A DNA stretch of 64,000 nucleotides, taken from contig NC_089493.1 in the NCBI RefSeq assembly GCF_036850765.1, forward strand, positions 217,246,744 to 217,310,743, written 5' to 3'. The translations under genes and the position numbers were made by a program. Shown here piece by piece: positions 44,036-54,895 of the stretch. The notes under the pieces were generated by a model. The model saw only the letters and a program-made list of their open reading frames with translations, was not told where the DNA came from and searched no databases. How positions within the stretch are numbered: the first letter of the stretch is position 1; every line of letters begins with the position of its first letter. This stretch comes from Saccopteryx bilineata. Taxonomy: Eukaryota; Chordata; Mammalia; Chiroptera; Emballonuridae.

Positions 44036-47000
44036 TTATGTTCCACCAATGTATGGAATCATGTAGTTCTTGTTTTTTTCTGATTTACTTATTTCACTCC
44101 TTATAATGTTATCAAGATCCCACCATTTTGCTGTAAATGATCTGATGTCATCATTTCTTATGGCTGAGTAGTATTCCATAGTGTATATGTGCCACATCTT
44201 CTTTATCCAGTCTTCTATTGAAGGGCTTTTTGGTTGTTTCCATGTCTTGGCCACTGTGAACAGTGCTGCAATGAACATGGGGCTACATGTGTCTTCACGT
44301 ATCAATGTTTCTAAGGTTTTGGGGTATATACCCAGTAGAGGGATTGCTGGGTCATAAGGTAGTTCTATTTTCAGTTTTTTGAGGAACCACCATACTTTCC
44401 TCCATAATGGTTGTACTACTTTACAGTCCCACCAACAGTGAATGAGGGTTCCTTTTTCTCCACAGCCTCTCCAACATTTGCTATTACCCGTCTTGTTGAT
44501 AATAGCTAATCTAACAGGAGTGAGGTGGTATCTCATTGTAGTTTTGATTTGCATTTCTCTAATAACTAATGAAGCTGAGCATCTTTTCATATATCTGTTG
44601 GCCATTTGTATCTCTTCCTGGGAGAAGTGTCTGTTCATGTCCTCTTCCCATTTTTTTATTGGATTGTTTGTTTGTTTGTTGTTGAGTTTTATGAGTTCTT
44701 TGTAAATTTTGGATATTAGGCCCTTATCTGAGCTGTCGTTTGAAAATATCAGTTCCCATATAGTTGGCTGTCTGTTTATTTTGATATCAGTTTCTCTTGC
44801 TGAGCAAAAACTTTTAATTCTGATGTAGTCCCATTCATTTATCTTTGCCTTCACTTCTCTTGCCATTGGAGTCAAGTTCATTAAATGTTCTTTAAAACCC
44901 AGGTCCATGATTTTAGTACCTATGTCTTCTTCTATGTACTTTATTGTTTCAGGTTTTATATTGAGGTCTTTGATCCATTTTGAATTAATTTTAGTACACG
45001 GGGACAGGCTGTAGTCGAGTTTCATTCTTTTGCATGTGGCTTTCCAGTTTTCCCAACACCATTTGTTGAAGAGGCTTTCTTTTCTCCATTGTGTGTTGTT
45101 GGCCCCTTTATCAAAGATTATTTGACCATATATATGTGGTTTTATTTCTGGGCTTTATATTCTGTTCCATTGGTCTGAGTGTCTATTTTTTTGCCAATAC
45201 CATGCTGTTTTGATTATCGTGGCCCTATAATATAGTTTAAAGTCAGGTATTGTAATGCCCCCAGCTTCATTCTTTTTCCTTAGGATTGTTTTGGCTATTC
45301 GGGGTTTTTTATAGTTCCATATAAATCTGATGATTTTTTGTTCCATTTCTTTAAAAAGTCTCATAGGGATTTTGATGGGAATTGCATTAAATTTGTATAT
45401 TGCTTTGGGTAATATGGCCATTTTGATTATATTTATTCTTCCTATCCAAGAACAAGGAATATTTTTCCATCTCATTGTATCTTTTTCGATTTCCCTTAAC
45501 AATGCTTTGTAATTTTCATTATATAGGTCCTTTACGTTCTTTGTTATGTTTATTCCTAGGTATTTTATTTTTTTTGTTGCAATCGTGAAGGGGATTATTT
45601 TTTTGAGTTCGTTTTCTAATATTTCATTGTTGGCATATAGAAAGGCTATGGACTTTTGTATGTTAATTTTGTATCCTGCGACCTTACTGTATTGGTTTAT
45701 TGTTTCTAATAATCATTTTGTGGAGTCCTTCGGGTTTTCGATGTATAGGATCATATCATCAGCAAAAAGTGATAGCTTTACTTCTTCTTTTCCGATATGG
45801 ATGCCTTTTATTTCTTTGTCTTGTCTGATTGCTCTGGCCAGAACTTCTAGCACCACGTTGAATAAGAGTGGAGAGAGTGGACAACCCTGTCTTGTTCCTG
45901 ACTTAAGGTAGAAAGTCCTCAGTTTTGTGCCGTTTAATAGGATGTTGGCTGATGGTTTATCATATATGGCCTTTATCATGTTGAGATATTTTCCTTCTAT
46001 ACACATTTTGTTGAGAGTCTTAAACATAAAATTGTGTTGTATTTTATCAAAAGCCTTTTCTGCATCTATTGATAAGATCATGTGGTTTTTGTTCTTTGTT
46101 TTGTTGATATGGTGTATTACGTTAACCGTTTTGCATATGTTGAACCATCCTTGAGATTCTGGGATGAATCCCACTTGATCATGATGTATTATTTTTTTAT
46201 TATGTTGTTGTATTCGGTTTGCCAGTATTTTGTTTAGTATTTTAGCATCTGTATTCATTAGAGATATTGGTCTGTAGTTTTCTTTCTTTGTGCCATCCTT
46301 GCCAGGTTTTGGTATGAGGGTTATGTTGGCCTCATAAAATGTGTTTGGAAGTATTGCTTCTTCTTCAATTTTTTGGAAGACTTTGAGTAGAATAGGAACC
46401 AAGTCTTCTTTGAATGTTTGATAGAATTCACTAGTATAACCGTCTGGGCCTGGACTTTTATTTTTGGGGAGATTTTTAATAGTTTTTTCTATTTCCTCCC
46501 TGCTGATTGGTCTGTTTAGGCTTTCTGCTTCTTCATGACTCAGTCTAGGAAGGTTGTATTGTTCTAGGAATTTATCCATTTCTTCTAGATTGTTGTATTT
46601 GGTGGCATATAATTTTTCATAGTATTCTACAATAATTCTTTGTATATCTATGATGTCTGTGGTGATCTCTCCTCTTTCATTTTGGATTTTATTTATTTGA
46701 GTCCTGTGTCTTTTTTCCTTGGTGAGTCTTGCCAAGGGTTTGTCAATTTTGTTGATCTTTTCAAAGAACCAGCTCCTTGTTTTATTGATTTTTTCTATAG
46801 TTTTTCTGTTCTCTATTTCATTTATTTCTGCTCTGATTTTTATTATCTCCTTTCTTCGGCTGGTTTTGCGTTGTCTTTGTTCTTCTTTTTCTAGTTCCTT
46901 AAGGTGTGAAGTTAAGTGGTTTACTTCGGCTCTCTCTTGTTTGTTCATATAGGCCTGAAGTGATATGAACTTTCCTCTTATTACTGCTTTTGCTGCATCC

Positions 47001-47863
47001 CAGAGATTCTGATATGCCGTATTTTCATTTTCATTTGTCTGTATATATCTTTTGATTTCTGCGCTTATTTCTTCTTTGACCCATTCATTTTTTAGAAGTA
47101 TGTTGTTTAGTTTCCACATTTTTGTGGGTTTTTCCCCCTCTTTTTTGCAGTTGAATTCTAGTTTCAAGGCTTTATGATCAGAAAATATGCTTGGTACAAT
47201 TTCAATTTTTCTAAATTTGCTGATATTGTCTTTGTGGCAAAACATATGGTCAATTCTTGAGAATGTTCCATGTACACTAGAGAAAAATGTATACTCTGTC
47301 GCTTTGGGATGAAGTGTCCTGTAGATGTCTATCATATCCAGGTGTTCTAGTATTTCGTTTAAGGCCACTATATCTTTATTGATTCTCTGTTTGGATGACT
47401 GATCTAGAGCCGTCAGCGGTGTATTGAGGTCTCCAAGTATGATTGTATTTTTGTTAGTTTTTGTTTTAAGGTCAATAAGTAGCTGTCTTATATATTTTGG
47501 TGCTCCTTGGTTTGGTGCATATATATTAAGGATTGTTATGTCTTCTTGATTCAATGTCCCCTTAATCATTATGAAATGACCATTTTTGTCTCTGAGTACT
47601 TTTTCTGTCTTGTAGTCAGCATTATTAGATATGAGTATTGCTACGCCTGCTTTTTTTTGGGTGTTGTTTCCTTGGAGTATTGTTTTCCAGCCTTTCACTT
47701 TGAATTTGTTTTTATCCTTGTTGCTTAGATGTGTTTCTTGTAGGCAGCATATAGTTGGATTTTCTTTTTTAATCCATTCTGCTACTCTGTGTCTTTTTAT
47801 TGGTAAGTTTAATCTATTTACATTTAGTGTAATTATTGACACTTGTGGGTTCCCTACTGCCAT
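44036..47863 (-). pseudogene. L1 ORF2 (copy 3), single frame with two premature stops
   Basis: It would encode the L1 endonuclease/reverse transcriptase, 1276 codons like the human protein. The ATG at 47863 gives MAVGNPQVS. Endonuclease residues N14 and E43 (LQETH) are at the human positions, and SDHKAL and GDLNTPL are present. The RT core keeps the FADD box at codons 700-703 (45766-45755). The C-terminal CX3CX7HX4C motif (CWRGCGEKG...H...C) sits near codon 1131. A TGA at 45715-45713 follows KDSTK just past the RT box, and a TAA at 45157-45155 follows WNRI. Both lie in the same frame, so each is a simple point lesion. Confidence 0.95.
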
Positions 47864-48096
47864 TTTATAAATTGCTTTCTGTTAGTTTTGTATCTAGTTT
47901 GATTCTTCTCTTTTGTTTTTCTATCATTTGTTTTTGTTTGTTTGTGTTCCATACTTCTTTCCTCTGTTGTTACTTTTTTTAAGTCAAGTGTTTTTGTGGT
48001 GGTTTTTTTAAGGGTGGTTACCATTAAGTAATGAAAAGGGTACCTACCATATTCATTGTAGTACCCTATCTTATAAGTATTTCTGCACTTCATCAT
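47854..48096 (-). CDS. Inter-ORF spacer ORF, 80 codons, overlapping the ORF2 start
   Basis: In the 325-nt gap between ORF1 and ORF2 an ATG (48096) opens 80 codons of a Lys/Thr-rich, coiled-coil-poor peptide. Its TAG stop (47856-47854) lies five bases after the ORF2 ATG: the overlap reads ATGGCAGTAG. The ORF is in a different frame from ORF2. It may be a chance ORF, or a device for termination-reinitiation into ORF2. No homologue is recognised. Confidence 0.35.
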   Translation of the reverse strand: MMKCRNTYKIGYYNEYGRYPFHYLMVTTLKKTTTKTLDLKKVTTEERSMEHKQTKTNDRKTKEKNQTRYKTNRKQFIKWQ

Positions 48097-48188
48097 CCTT
48101 TGCTACTGTTAATCTCCATCCTCTCCCCCCTTTTTTTCCTTTGTTGTCACAGTTTAAGTTTGGTTTTATTGTGTTCTTGGTGGAGCTG

Positions 48189-49106
48189 TTACTTGTGGTT
48201 TTGTTTTCTTTTGTTCTTTGAATCTGGTTGGAAAACCCCCCTTAGTATTTCCTGGAGTGGGGACTTTCTGTTGATAAATTCTCTCATCTTTTCTGTATTT
48301 GTGAATGTTTTTATATCTCCTTCATACTTGAAGGATAGCTTTGATGGGTATAGTATTCTTGGCTGAAAGTTCCTCTCTTTCAGGGCTTTAAATATTGGGG
48401 TCCACTCTCTTCTAGCTTGTAGAGTTTCTGCTGAGAAATCTGATGATAATCTAATAGACCTTCCTTTATATGTTGTACTCTTCTTTTCCCTGGCTGCCTT
48501 GAGAATTTTTTCTTTGTCATTGGTTTGTGTCATCTTTATTATGATGTGCCTTGGAGTGGGTTTGTTGGGGTTAAGAAAACTTGGTGTTCTGTTTGCTTCT
48601 TGAATTTGAGGCTTTAGTTCCTTCCACAGGCTTGGGAAGTTCTCGTCTATTATTTGTTTGAGTATATTCTCCATTCCATTTTCTTTCTCTTCTCCCTCTG
48701 ATATACCTATTATTCTTATGTTATTCTTTCTGATGGAGTCAGACAATTCCTGTAGGGCTTTCTCGTTTTTTATTATTTTTGAGTCTCTTTCTTCTTCTCT
48801 CTGTTGTGCCTCAAGTTGTTTGTCTTCTATTTCACTAATCCTATCTTCAATCTGGGCTGTTCTGTTAGCTAAGCTTGTTACCTCGTTTTTCAGCTCGTGA
48901 ATTGAGTTTTTCATTTCTGTTTGATTTGTTTTTATAGTTTCAATTTCCTTGGTAATATATTCTTTGTGTTCATTGAGTTGTTTTCTGATCTCCCTATATT
49001 GCCTTTCTGTGTTTTCTTGTATATCTCTGAGTATTTTTAAGATTTCTATTTTAAATTCTCTGTCATTTAGCTCCAAGGCTTCCAATATGTTAAGTCTTTT
49101 CTCCAT
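48189..49106 (-). CDS. L1 ORF1 protein (copy 3)
   Basis: A nucleic-acid chaperone of the L1 ribonucleoprotein. The open frame from the ATG at 49106 (MEKRLNILEAL) encodes 305 residues. They form a long coiled coil (about 20-150), an RRM (NNIRIIGISEGEEKENG) and a C-terminal domain (SDFSAETLQARREW), ending in a Lys-rich tail. The frame stays open upstream to about 49205 without an ATG. An ATG at 49180 in another frame (MPIRKRKSNIMDTK) may be the ancestral start, lost by a one-base deletion near 49150. That reading is inference. Confidence 0.8.
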   Translation of the reverse strand: MEKRLNILEALELNDREFKIEILKILRDIQENTERQYREIRKQLNEHKEYITKEIETIKTNQTEMKNSIHELKNEVTSLANRTAQIEDRISEIEDKQLEAQQREEERDSKIIKNEKALQELSDSIRKNNIRIIGISEGEEKENGMENILKQIIDENFPSLWKELKPQIQEANRTPSFLNPNKPTPRHIIIKMTQTNDKEKILKAAREKKSTTYKGRSIRLSSDFSAETLQARREWTPIFKALKERNFQPRILYPSKLSFKYEGDIKTFTNTEKMREFINRKSPLQEILRGVFQPDSKNKRKQNHK

Positions 49107-49205
49107 AGATTTTTCCACATCTATTTTTGTTACCTCTCTTTTGTATCCATAATATTCGACTTCCTCTTTCTTATCGGCATTTGAGGGTGGTCTTATTGAT
49201 AGCAC

Positions 49206-51518
49206 TAATTAGAATTAATAAAGAGTAAAAAGAAAAAAAAAAAAAAAAGGTAAGACACCCCACAAAAAAAAACAGTAATAATTTATTATTTCCCCCTTTT
49301 TTCTCTCTTCTCTTTCCCTCCTCTCCCCTCCTCAGGGAAATATCGTGCGTATAATGGAGGGCCTGATTTGGGGTGAAGATTTCAAGGGGAAAAAAAAAAG
49401 GGAGTAGGGACCTACTAAATGCAAAAAAAAAAAAAAAAAAAGGAAGAAAATCTTAGACAAGCATAAGATGATTTGCTTGTAAGTGATGGTCAACTAAGAG
49501 ATATAATGAGAGGGATAAGAAGGAACCAGAAAAAAGGACCAAAAAAGAATAATAAAGAAGAAAAAATAAAAATAATAAGTAAAAATCTGTTGTATTAAGT
49601 GGAGCGAAGACTAAATACAATGGAGACCTTGGGTTGGGAGGACCCAAAATGCCACAAAAATAAACAAACAAGAAAAATAAATAAAAATAAAAGCAAAAAA
49701 GAGAAATAAAGCCAAAAAAAAGCCTTGAGTCCCAAATTAACTAATTTGTTCGTGATTGAGGATTATATGGGAGGAAAGTAAAATGAGAAAAGAAAAAACG
49801 AATAGAAAGGAAAAAATAAGAAAAAGAGAAAAACGAAGGAAGAAATAAAATAGGAGGAGAAAAAAACAAAATAAAGCAAGACAAAAAACAAACAAACAAA
49901 GAAAACAAAAGAGGAGAGAGTGAGAGTTAAGTGTTTTGGAGTATAACCTTAAAGGAGGGTGAGGATGAAGAAGAAAAATAAAATGCAACACTCATGGGTA
50001 GTGTAGTTCAAGAAAGGGGAAGCATAAGATGGGCAGAGAATAGAAGGACCGAGGTGGAGGAAATAAAGGCAAAAAGATAGAAGAAACAAACAACAACAAC
50101 AAAAAAAAAAATTAGTGGATCAAGTTGTAAAGTCTGTGGGTTTTTCTTGATTTTGAGAGGTTAACTTCTTCCTTTTTCTTTTCTCTCCCTCTTCCTGGTC
50201 GGTCACTCTGTACCCCAGGCTCTGCCCCTGTGTCACACTTAGGTAGGGATTTGCAGTTGATGGGATTCTATGGCAATGTCATATAATTGGCTTTAGTCTT
50301 GCTGGAAGTAAAGGCTTGTTGGCGTTTGCAGGGTCCAACGATGAGAGAGTTTGCTTTCCTGGATTCTCTCTCCTATTCCCCCCTTTCTGAATTAGCAGCC
50401 TGGTGATCCAGCTATAAGGCTGCAACTGCTTCTGCCTGGGGAGTAAGAGGCTCAAAGAGCTGGGAAATCCTCACTCTATCCCCACTCAGTGCAAGGCTTT
50501 GGGAAAGGCTCTGACAGTCAGGGCCTCCAGTGTAATCAGGCGGGGGTGGGAGTCAATTGTTGTCAAGGTGACTGTTCAGCACCTATCATTTAGTTGGACC
50601 TCTCAACCCAGGCTTTCCACACTTTGTAGCCTGTTTTTGCAGGGAAGAAGAGGCACTAGTCTCTGCTTACGACTAGTGTAGTATAGACCTTATTATCTGC
50701 CAAGTCCTTCTTGTTAGCGTTTATCCCTGAATATGGAGGCTCTATCAATCAGAAGTTGCCCCCGCCCCTTTAGCGAGAGGCACTAAAAAATATCACGCCT
50801 CTTGTCTTGGGTCGCTGAACTGAGAGAGATCTTATCAATTAGAACCGAGGGTGCGCAGATTTTATGGGTTAAGCTAATTTCAGTGATTGGGTCGCAGCTG
50901 TGCTTCCGAAGGTATTTTAGGTTGCCTGCGCGCGCCCCTCCCTCAATGCTTGATTGTTAGCTTGAATGGCTGGGTGAGGTGCCCCGCCCACGGAGAGAAT
51001 CTCCCAAGCCTCTCCCGCTCGCCCGGCCGCTGGCGGCTGGACCGCACCAGGCACAGGATAATGGAGCCCCCTGGGTGTGCGGGCCAGCAGGGCGCCCTGG
51101 GCGCGTGGAATGCCCAAGGCACGCACGCGAATGGGGCGCTCCGGGCACCGGTGGCCGGCGACCCCCACTCGCAGTGTGCGGGCCGCTGGGAACGTCAGCG
51201 GTGCTCAACCGTACTGGGGGCGCGCGGCTGCTCGCGGCGGCTCGCAGCGGCCGCTCGCGGCGGCTCGCGGTTCCCAAGTATATGGGCTGACTCACCACAG
51301 GCGCACTTCCTTGCGGTTTGAAAGAACATCCCTATGGTAGATTCCTCCACACCCTTGTCTCTCAGATTCAAGTGATAACAGTCCTTTCGCTATCAGTTTG
51401 TGTGGAACTCCGGAATGCTCCAAGAATAAATTTTTCTGTTTCTAGTTGATAAATTTGTTGTGATTTAGGGGAGAGCTGTCGGACGCGCTGCTCACGGCGC
51501 CATTTCCGTGACGTCACT
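49206..51518 (-). promoter_or_regulatory. L1 copy 3 5'UTR (2.3 kb) with proximal CRE and YY1-like site
   Basis: In sense orientation it starts with TGACGTCA (51516-51509), a perfect CRE palindrome, followed by GGAAATGGCGCC (51508-51497), which contains a YY1-type AAATGGCG core. A CpG-rich block (about 51310-50900) holds imperfect 'gctcgcggcg' repeats. A long T-rich/pyrimidine block (about 50110-49220) runs up to ORF1. In human L1 a YY1 site near the start directs accurate initiation, and a similar role here is inferred. Confidence 0.8.
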
Positions 51519-52485
51519 TTTTATTTCTTCTTTGACCCAAACATTTTTTAGAAGTATATTGTTTAATTTTCATATTTTTGTGGGTTTCTTTACTTCCTAT
51601 TTGCTGTTGAATTCTAATCTCAAAGCTTTATGGTCAGAGAATAGCTTGGTATAATTTTAATCTTCTTGAATTTGTTGAGGTTAGTTTTGTGGCCCAACAT
51701 ATGGTCTCTTCTTGAGAATGTTCTATGCACACTGAAAATAATGTACAATCTGATATTCTAGGATGAACTGTTCTGTAAATATCTATTATGTATTTGGTCT
51801 AGTGTGTCATTCAAGGCCAATATTTCTTTATTGATTTCCTGTTTGGATGATCTCTCTAAAGCCATCAATGGTGTTTTGAGAGCTCCAAATATAATTGTGT
51901 TTTTGTCTGTTTCTATTTTTAGATCAGTTAGTAGATATATATTATGGTGCTTCTTTATTCAGTGCATATATATTAAGAAGTGTGATGTCTTCTTAATATA
52001 GTGCCCCCTTTACCATTATAAAATGTCCCCCTTTGTCTCTTGTTACCTTTGTTGTCTTGAAGTCAGTATTTTCAGATATAAGTATGGATACATTTGCTTT
52101 TCTTTGGGTATTATTTGCTTGGAGAATCGTTTTCCAACCTTTCATTTCAAGACAGCTTAGATGTGTCTCCTAAAAGCAGCATATTATTGGGTTTTGCTTT
52201 TTGATCCAATCTGCTACTCTGTGCCTCTTTATTGGTGAGTTCAGTCCATTTATATTTATGGTAATTATTGACATATGAGGATATCCTATAGCTATTTTAT
52301 GTTTTGTTTTCTGGTAGCTCTGTGTCTCCTTTGGTTCTTTCCCTTGCTATTTCTGTCAGTTGGTTTTCTTTTGTGGTATTCAACATTTATTTCCTCCATT
52401 TTATTTTAAAGCTATATATTTCAGTTTTGAGGTTTTTTTGTGTGGGTGATTACTATTAGGTTATTGAGAAAGAGAGTTTCATATA
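51519..52485 (-). pseudogene. Old L1 spacer and ORF2 endonuclease remnant
   Basis: Colinear with 47090-48000 of copy 3. Recognisable as the complement of the endonuclease region ('gctactctgtgcctctttat', 'aattattgacatatgagg'), but with indels and stops. The ORF1-ORF2 spacer, discounting the mariner insertion, is also about 320-340 nt. Confidence 0.8.
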
Positions 52486-53112
52486 CACTGTGTGTGTAAA
52501 GTCATGGTGCACTTTTGACTGGTCACAGGAAAGCAACAAAAGACAATAGAAATGTGAAATCTGCACCAAATAAAAGGAAAATTCTCCCAGTTTCATATCT
52601 ATTTAGTGCAGTTTGATGTCGGCTCACGCACAGATTTTTTAGGGCTCCTTAGGTAGCTATCCCGTATAGCCTCTACAGACTTGTCACTGACTGATGGCCT
52701 ACCAGTACAGGGTTTCTCCACCAAACTGCCAGGTTCCTTCAACTGCTTATTCCGCCGAGTAATGTTATTCCTATGTGGTGGTGCTTGGTTATAAACACGC
52801 TGATATTCATGTTGCACTTTGGTCATGGATTCCAATTTAGTGAGCCACAGAACACACTGAACTTTCCTCTGTACCGTCCACATCTCCACTGAAATGGCCA
52901 TGGGCTGCTCCACTGTATACACAGTGTTACATCATCATCTGCTCATGTGCACATGCTGCCACATCATCCTACAGAAACTGGGAGGGTTTTCCTTTTATTT
53001 GGTGCAGATTTCACATTTCTATCATCTTTTGGTGCAGATTTCACATTTCTATCTTCTTTTGTTGCATTCCTGTGACCAGTCAAAAGTGCACCATGACTTT
53101 ATGAACACACTG
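52486..53112. mobile_element. Tc1/mariner-like element, internally deleted
   Basis: Flanked by TA on both sides (52484-52485, 53113-53114). The long terminal inverted repeats share AAAGTCATGGTGCACTTTTG and extend about 110 bp. The right repeat contains a ~30-bp tandem duplication (about 52993-53053). The remaining coding sequence is a minus-strand transposase N-terminus. The catalytic DDE/D domain is missing. Confidence 0.88.
52599..52922 (-). pseudogene. Mariner-like transposase N-terminal (HTH) fragment
   Basis: A frame of just over 100 codons with phrases LTKLESMTKVQHEYQRVYN, PPHRNNITR, GRPSVSDKSVEAI and SPKKSVREP. These are typical of the N-terminal helix-turn-helix of a Tc1/mariner-superfamily transposase. 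A start at MAISVEMW is plausible. It ends where the internal deletion begins, so no catalytic domain exists. Confidence 0.8.
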
Positions 53113-54895
53113 TATACAAGAGTCCTTTGTCTTATGGGTGGTTCTGCAGTCCATTCTCCTTCGCTACTTCAGACCTTTATCCTCTCTCTTTTTATATTTT
53201 TGTTGTCACGGATTATCCTTGTTTATATTGTGACCTTGTTGAAACTTACTTGTAGTTTTGTTCTTTGTATCTGGTCAAATAACCCCCTTGAGTATTTCCT
53301 GCAGTGGGGGTTTTCTGGTGATAAATTATCTCAGCTTCTGTATGTCTGCAAAAATTTTTATTTCTCCTTCATATATGAAAGATAACTTTGATGGATATGG
53401 TATTCTTGGTATAGTATTCTTGGCCGGAAGTCCCTCTTTCAGTACTTTGAATGTTTGGGTCCACTCTATTCTGGCTTGTAGATAGTTTGCCGAGAAGTCT
53501 GATGATAACCTGATGGGCTTTCCTTTATATGTTTGTTCTTCTTTTCCCTAGCTGCCTTGAGGATTTTTTTCTTTGTCATTGATTTTGACATTTTTATTAC
53601 ATTGTGCTTTGGAGATGTCTGGGCTATTCCATTAGCTAAACTTAATAGCTCATTTTTCAATTCATATATTGAGTTCTTCATCTCTATTTTTAAAGTTTCA
53701 GTCTCCTTGGTGAGGTACTCATTTTGTTTTTTGAGCTCATTAAGTTGCCTATCAGTGTTTTCTCACATATCTTTGAGTATTTTCACAACTTCAGTTTTGA
53801 ATTCTCTATCATTTAACTCCAAGCTTTCCATGTGATTGAATGGCTTTCTGGAGAGTTTTCATTTTCTTTCTAAACTGTGTCTCTTTCTTGGGTAGCCATG
53901 GTATTCATTTTTTTCTGCCTGGGTGGGAGCGGAGAGTAGAATTTTTTTTTAAATCAAGCAAAAATCAACAAAAATAAAATAATAAATAAATTTTATAATA
54001 AAGTAAAAATAAAAATAAAGGAGAAAATAAAAAACACAATGAACAAACACCAAAAAACAATAATCAAAAACAAATAAAACCACAACAACAATAAAAAACT
54101 AAAGAATAAGAAAAATAAAATTAAATGCAAAGAAAATTTCTCCACAAGCACCCAAGCTGACCTCCATGAGGCTCTTCTATTTTTCTCCAGTAGGTGGCAC
54201 TAAATTACAAGTGTTAGCTCTGTGAAAATCACAGGCTAGCCTCTGCTGAGAAGCTGATATCACAATGATGGAGGTGGAGCTACAGTCACAATGACTGGTG
54301 GAGCATGCTGTATGGTTTACAGATTTTGCAATGGTGATCTCAGGCCTTTATGTACTCCTCCCTGCATCTCAACAGACCAAAGGACCAGACACAGAGCACC
54401 TTTCTTCTTCAGCTGTGGGTTATATCTCTGCCATTCTCTGTACCAGCGAGGAGAGGGAGGTGGGATTGGGAAGTTGGGTGACCCCACTTTGTATTTTTGT
54501 GTCTCTGTCCAAGTGAAGGCTGCTGGCAGACCATGGGAACACTAACAGTGACTCCATGCTCTGCCACTGTGGTTCAGTATCTCTCCAAATTCCTACCAAT
54601 CTCTCTGCTCCTCCAGGCAAAAGAAGACCCAGTCACTCTAGATATCTCCCCTTTCAAGAACCCCATGGGACAAAAACCAAGACAGTCCAGGTTTCTCTCC
54701 TCTCTGGAGCTGATTGTGAGTGCGTTTTATCTTCCACCTTTTTCTCAACTCTTCTCACCTTTAGTTCATTCAGTGTGTGGATCTTTCAGGCAAACTTGTG
54801 AGCCCAGCTGGGGTTCCTTCTATCAGTTGTAGCTATTCAATATGTTGATATTTTAAGGGGCAAGATGAAGGATATCTCTCACACCACCATTATGC
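53113..54895 (-). pseudogene. Old L1 ORF1 and 5'UTR remnant
   Basis: ORF1 pieces include a segment reading MKNSIYELKNELLSLANGIAQ-like on the minus strand (53681), close to copy 3. The A-rich plus strand at 53945-54130 mirrors the T-rich 5'UTR block of copy 3. The 5' edge near 54895 is approximate. Confidence 0.75.

Larger units (their letters stand above)
43761..51518 (-). mobile_element. Full-length lineage B L1 (copy 3), nearly intact
   Basis: A 7.76 kb element with a short poly-A at 43761-43770 and the duplication ttttatttcttc at 43749-43760 and 51519-51530. Parts in sense order: 2.3 kb 5'UTR, ORF1, 325-nt spacer, 1276-codon ORF2 frame, 3'UTR with a G-rich tract (43920-43995). ORF2 has only two in-frame stops and no frameshift, making this the youngest-looking L1 in the window. 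It differs from copies 1 and 2 in 5'UTR, spacer length and RT box. Confidence 0.96.
35985..54895 (-). mobile_element. Old lineage B L1, 3'-truncated, host of four nested insertions
   Basis: Pieces of one minus-strand L1 lie at about 54895-53113 (5'UTR, ORF1), 52485-51519 (spacer, ORF2 endonuclease), 43760-43316 and 36031-35985 (ORF2 before the RT core). They are colinear with the younger L1 at 43761-51518. The gaps are exactly filled by a mariner-like element, a full-length L1 and a Tigger transposon carrying a provirus. The sequence stops inside ORF2 at about 35985, so the RT domain and 3' end are missing, the opposite of the usual 5' truncation. All frames are decayed. Confidence 0.82.

Noticed and set aside
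50887..51321. 144-codon antisense ORF in the L1 5'UTR, reminiscent of primate L1 ORF0
   Set aside because: It starts at a TTG, not an ATG. Equally long frames exist on both strands in this CpG-rich block, so composition explains it.
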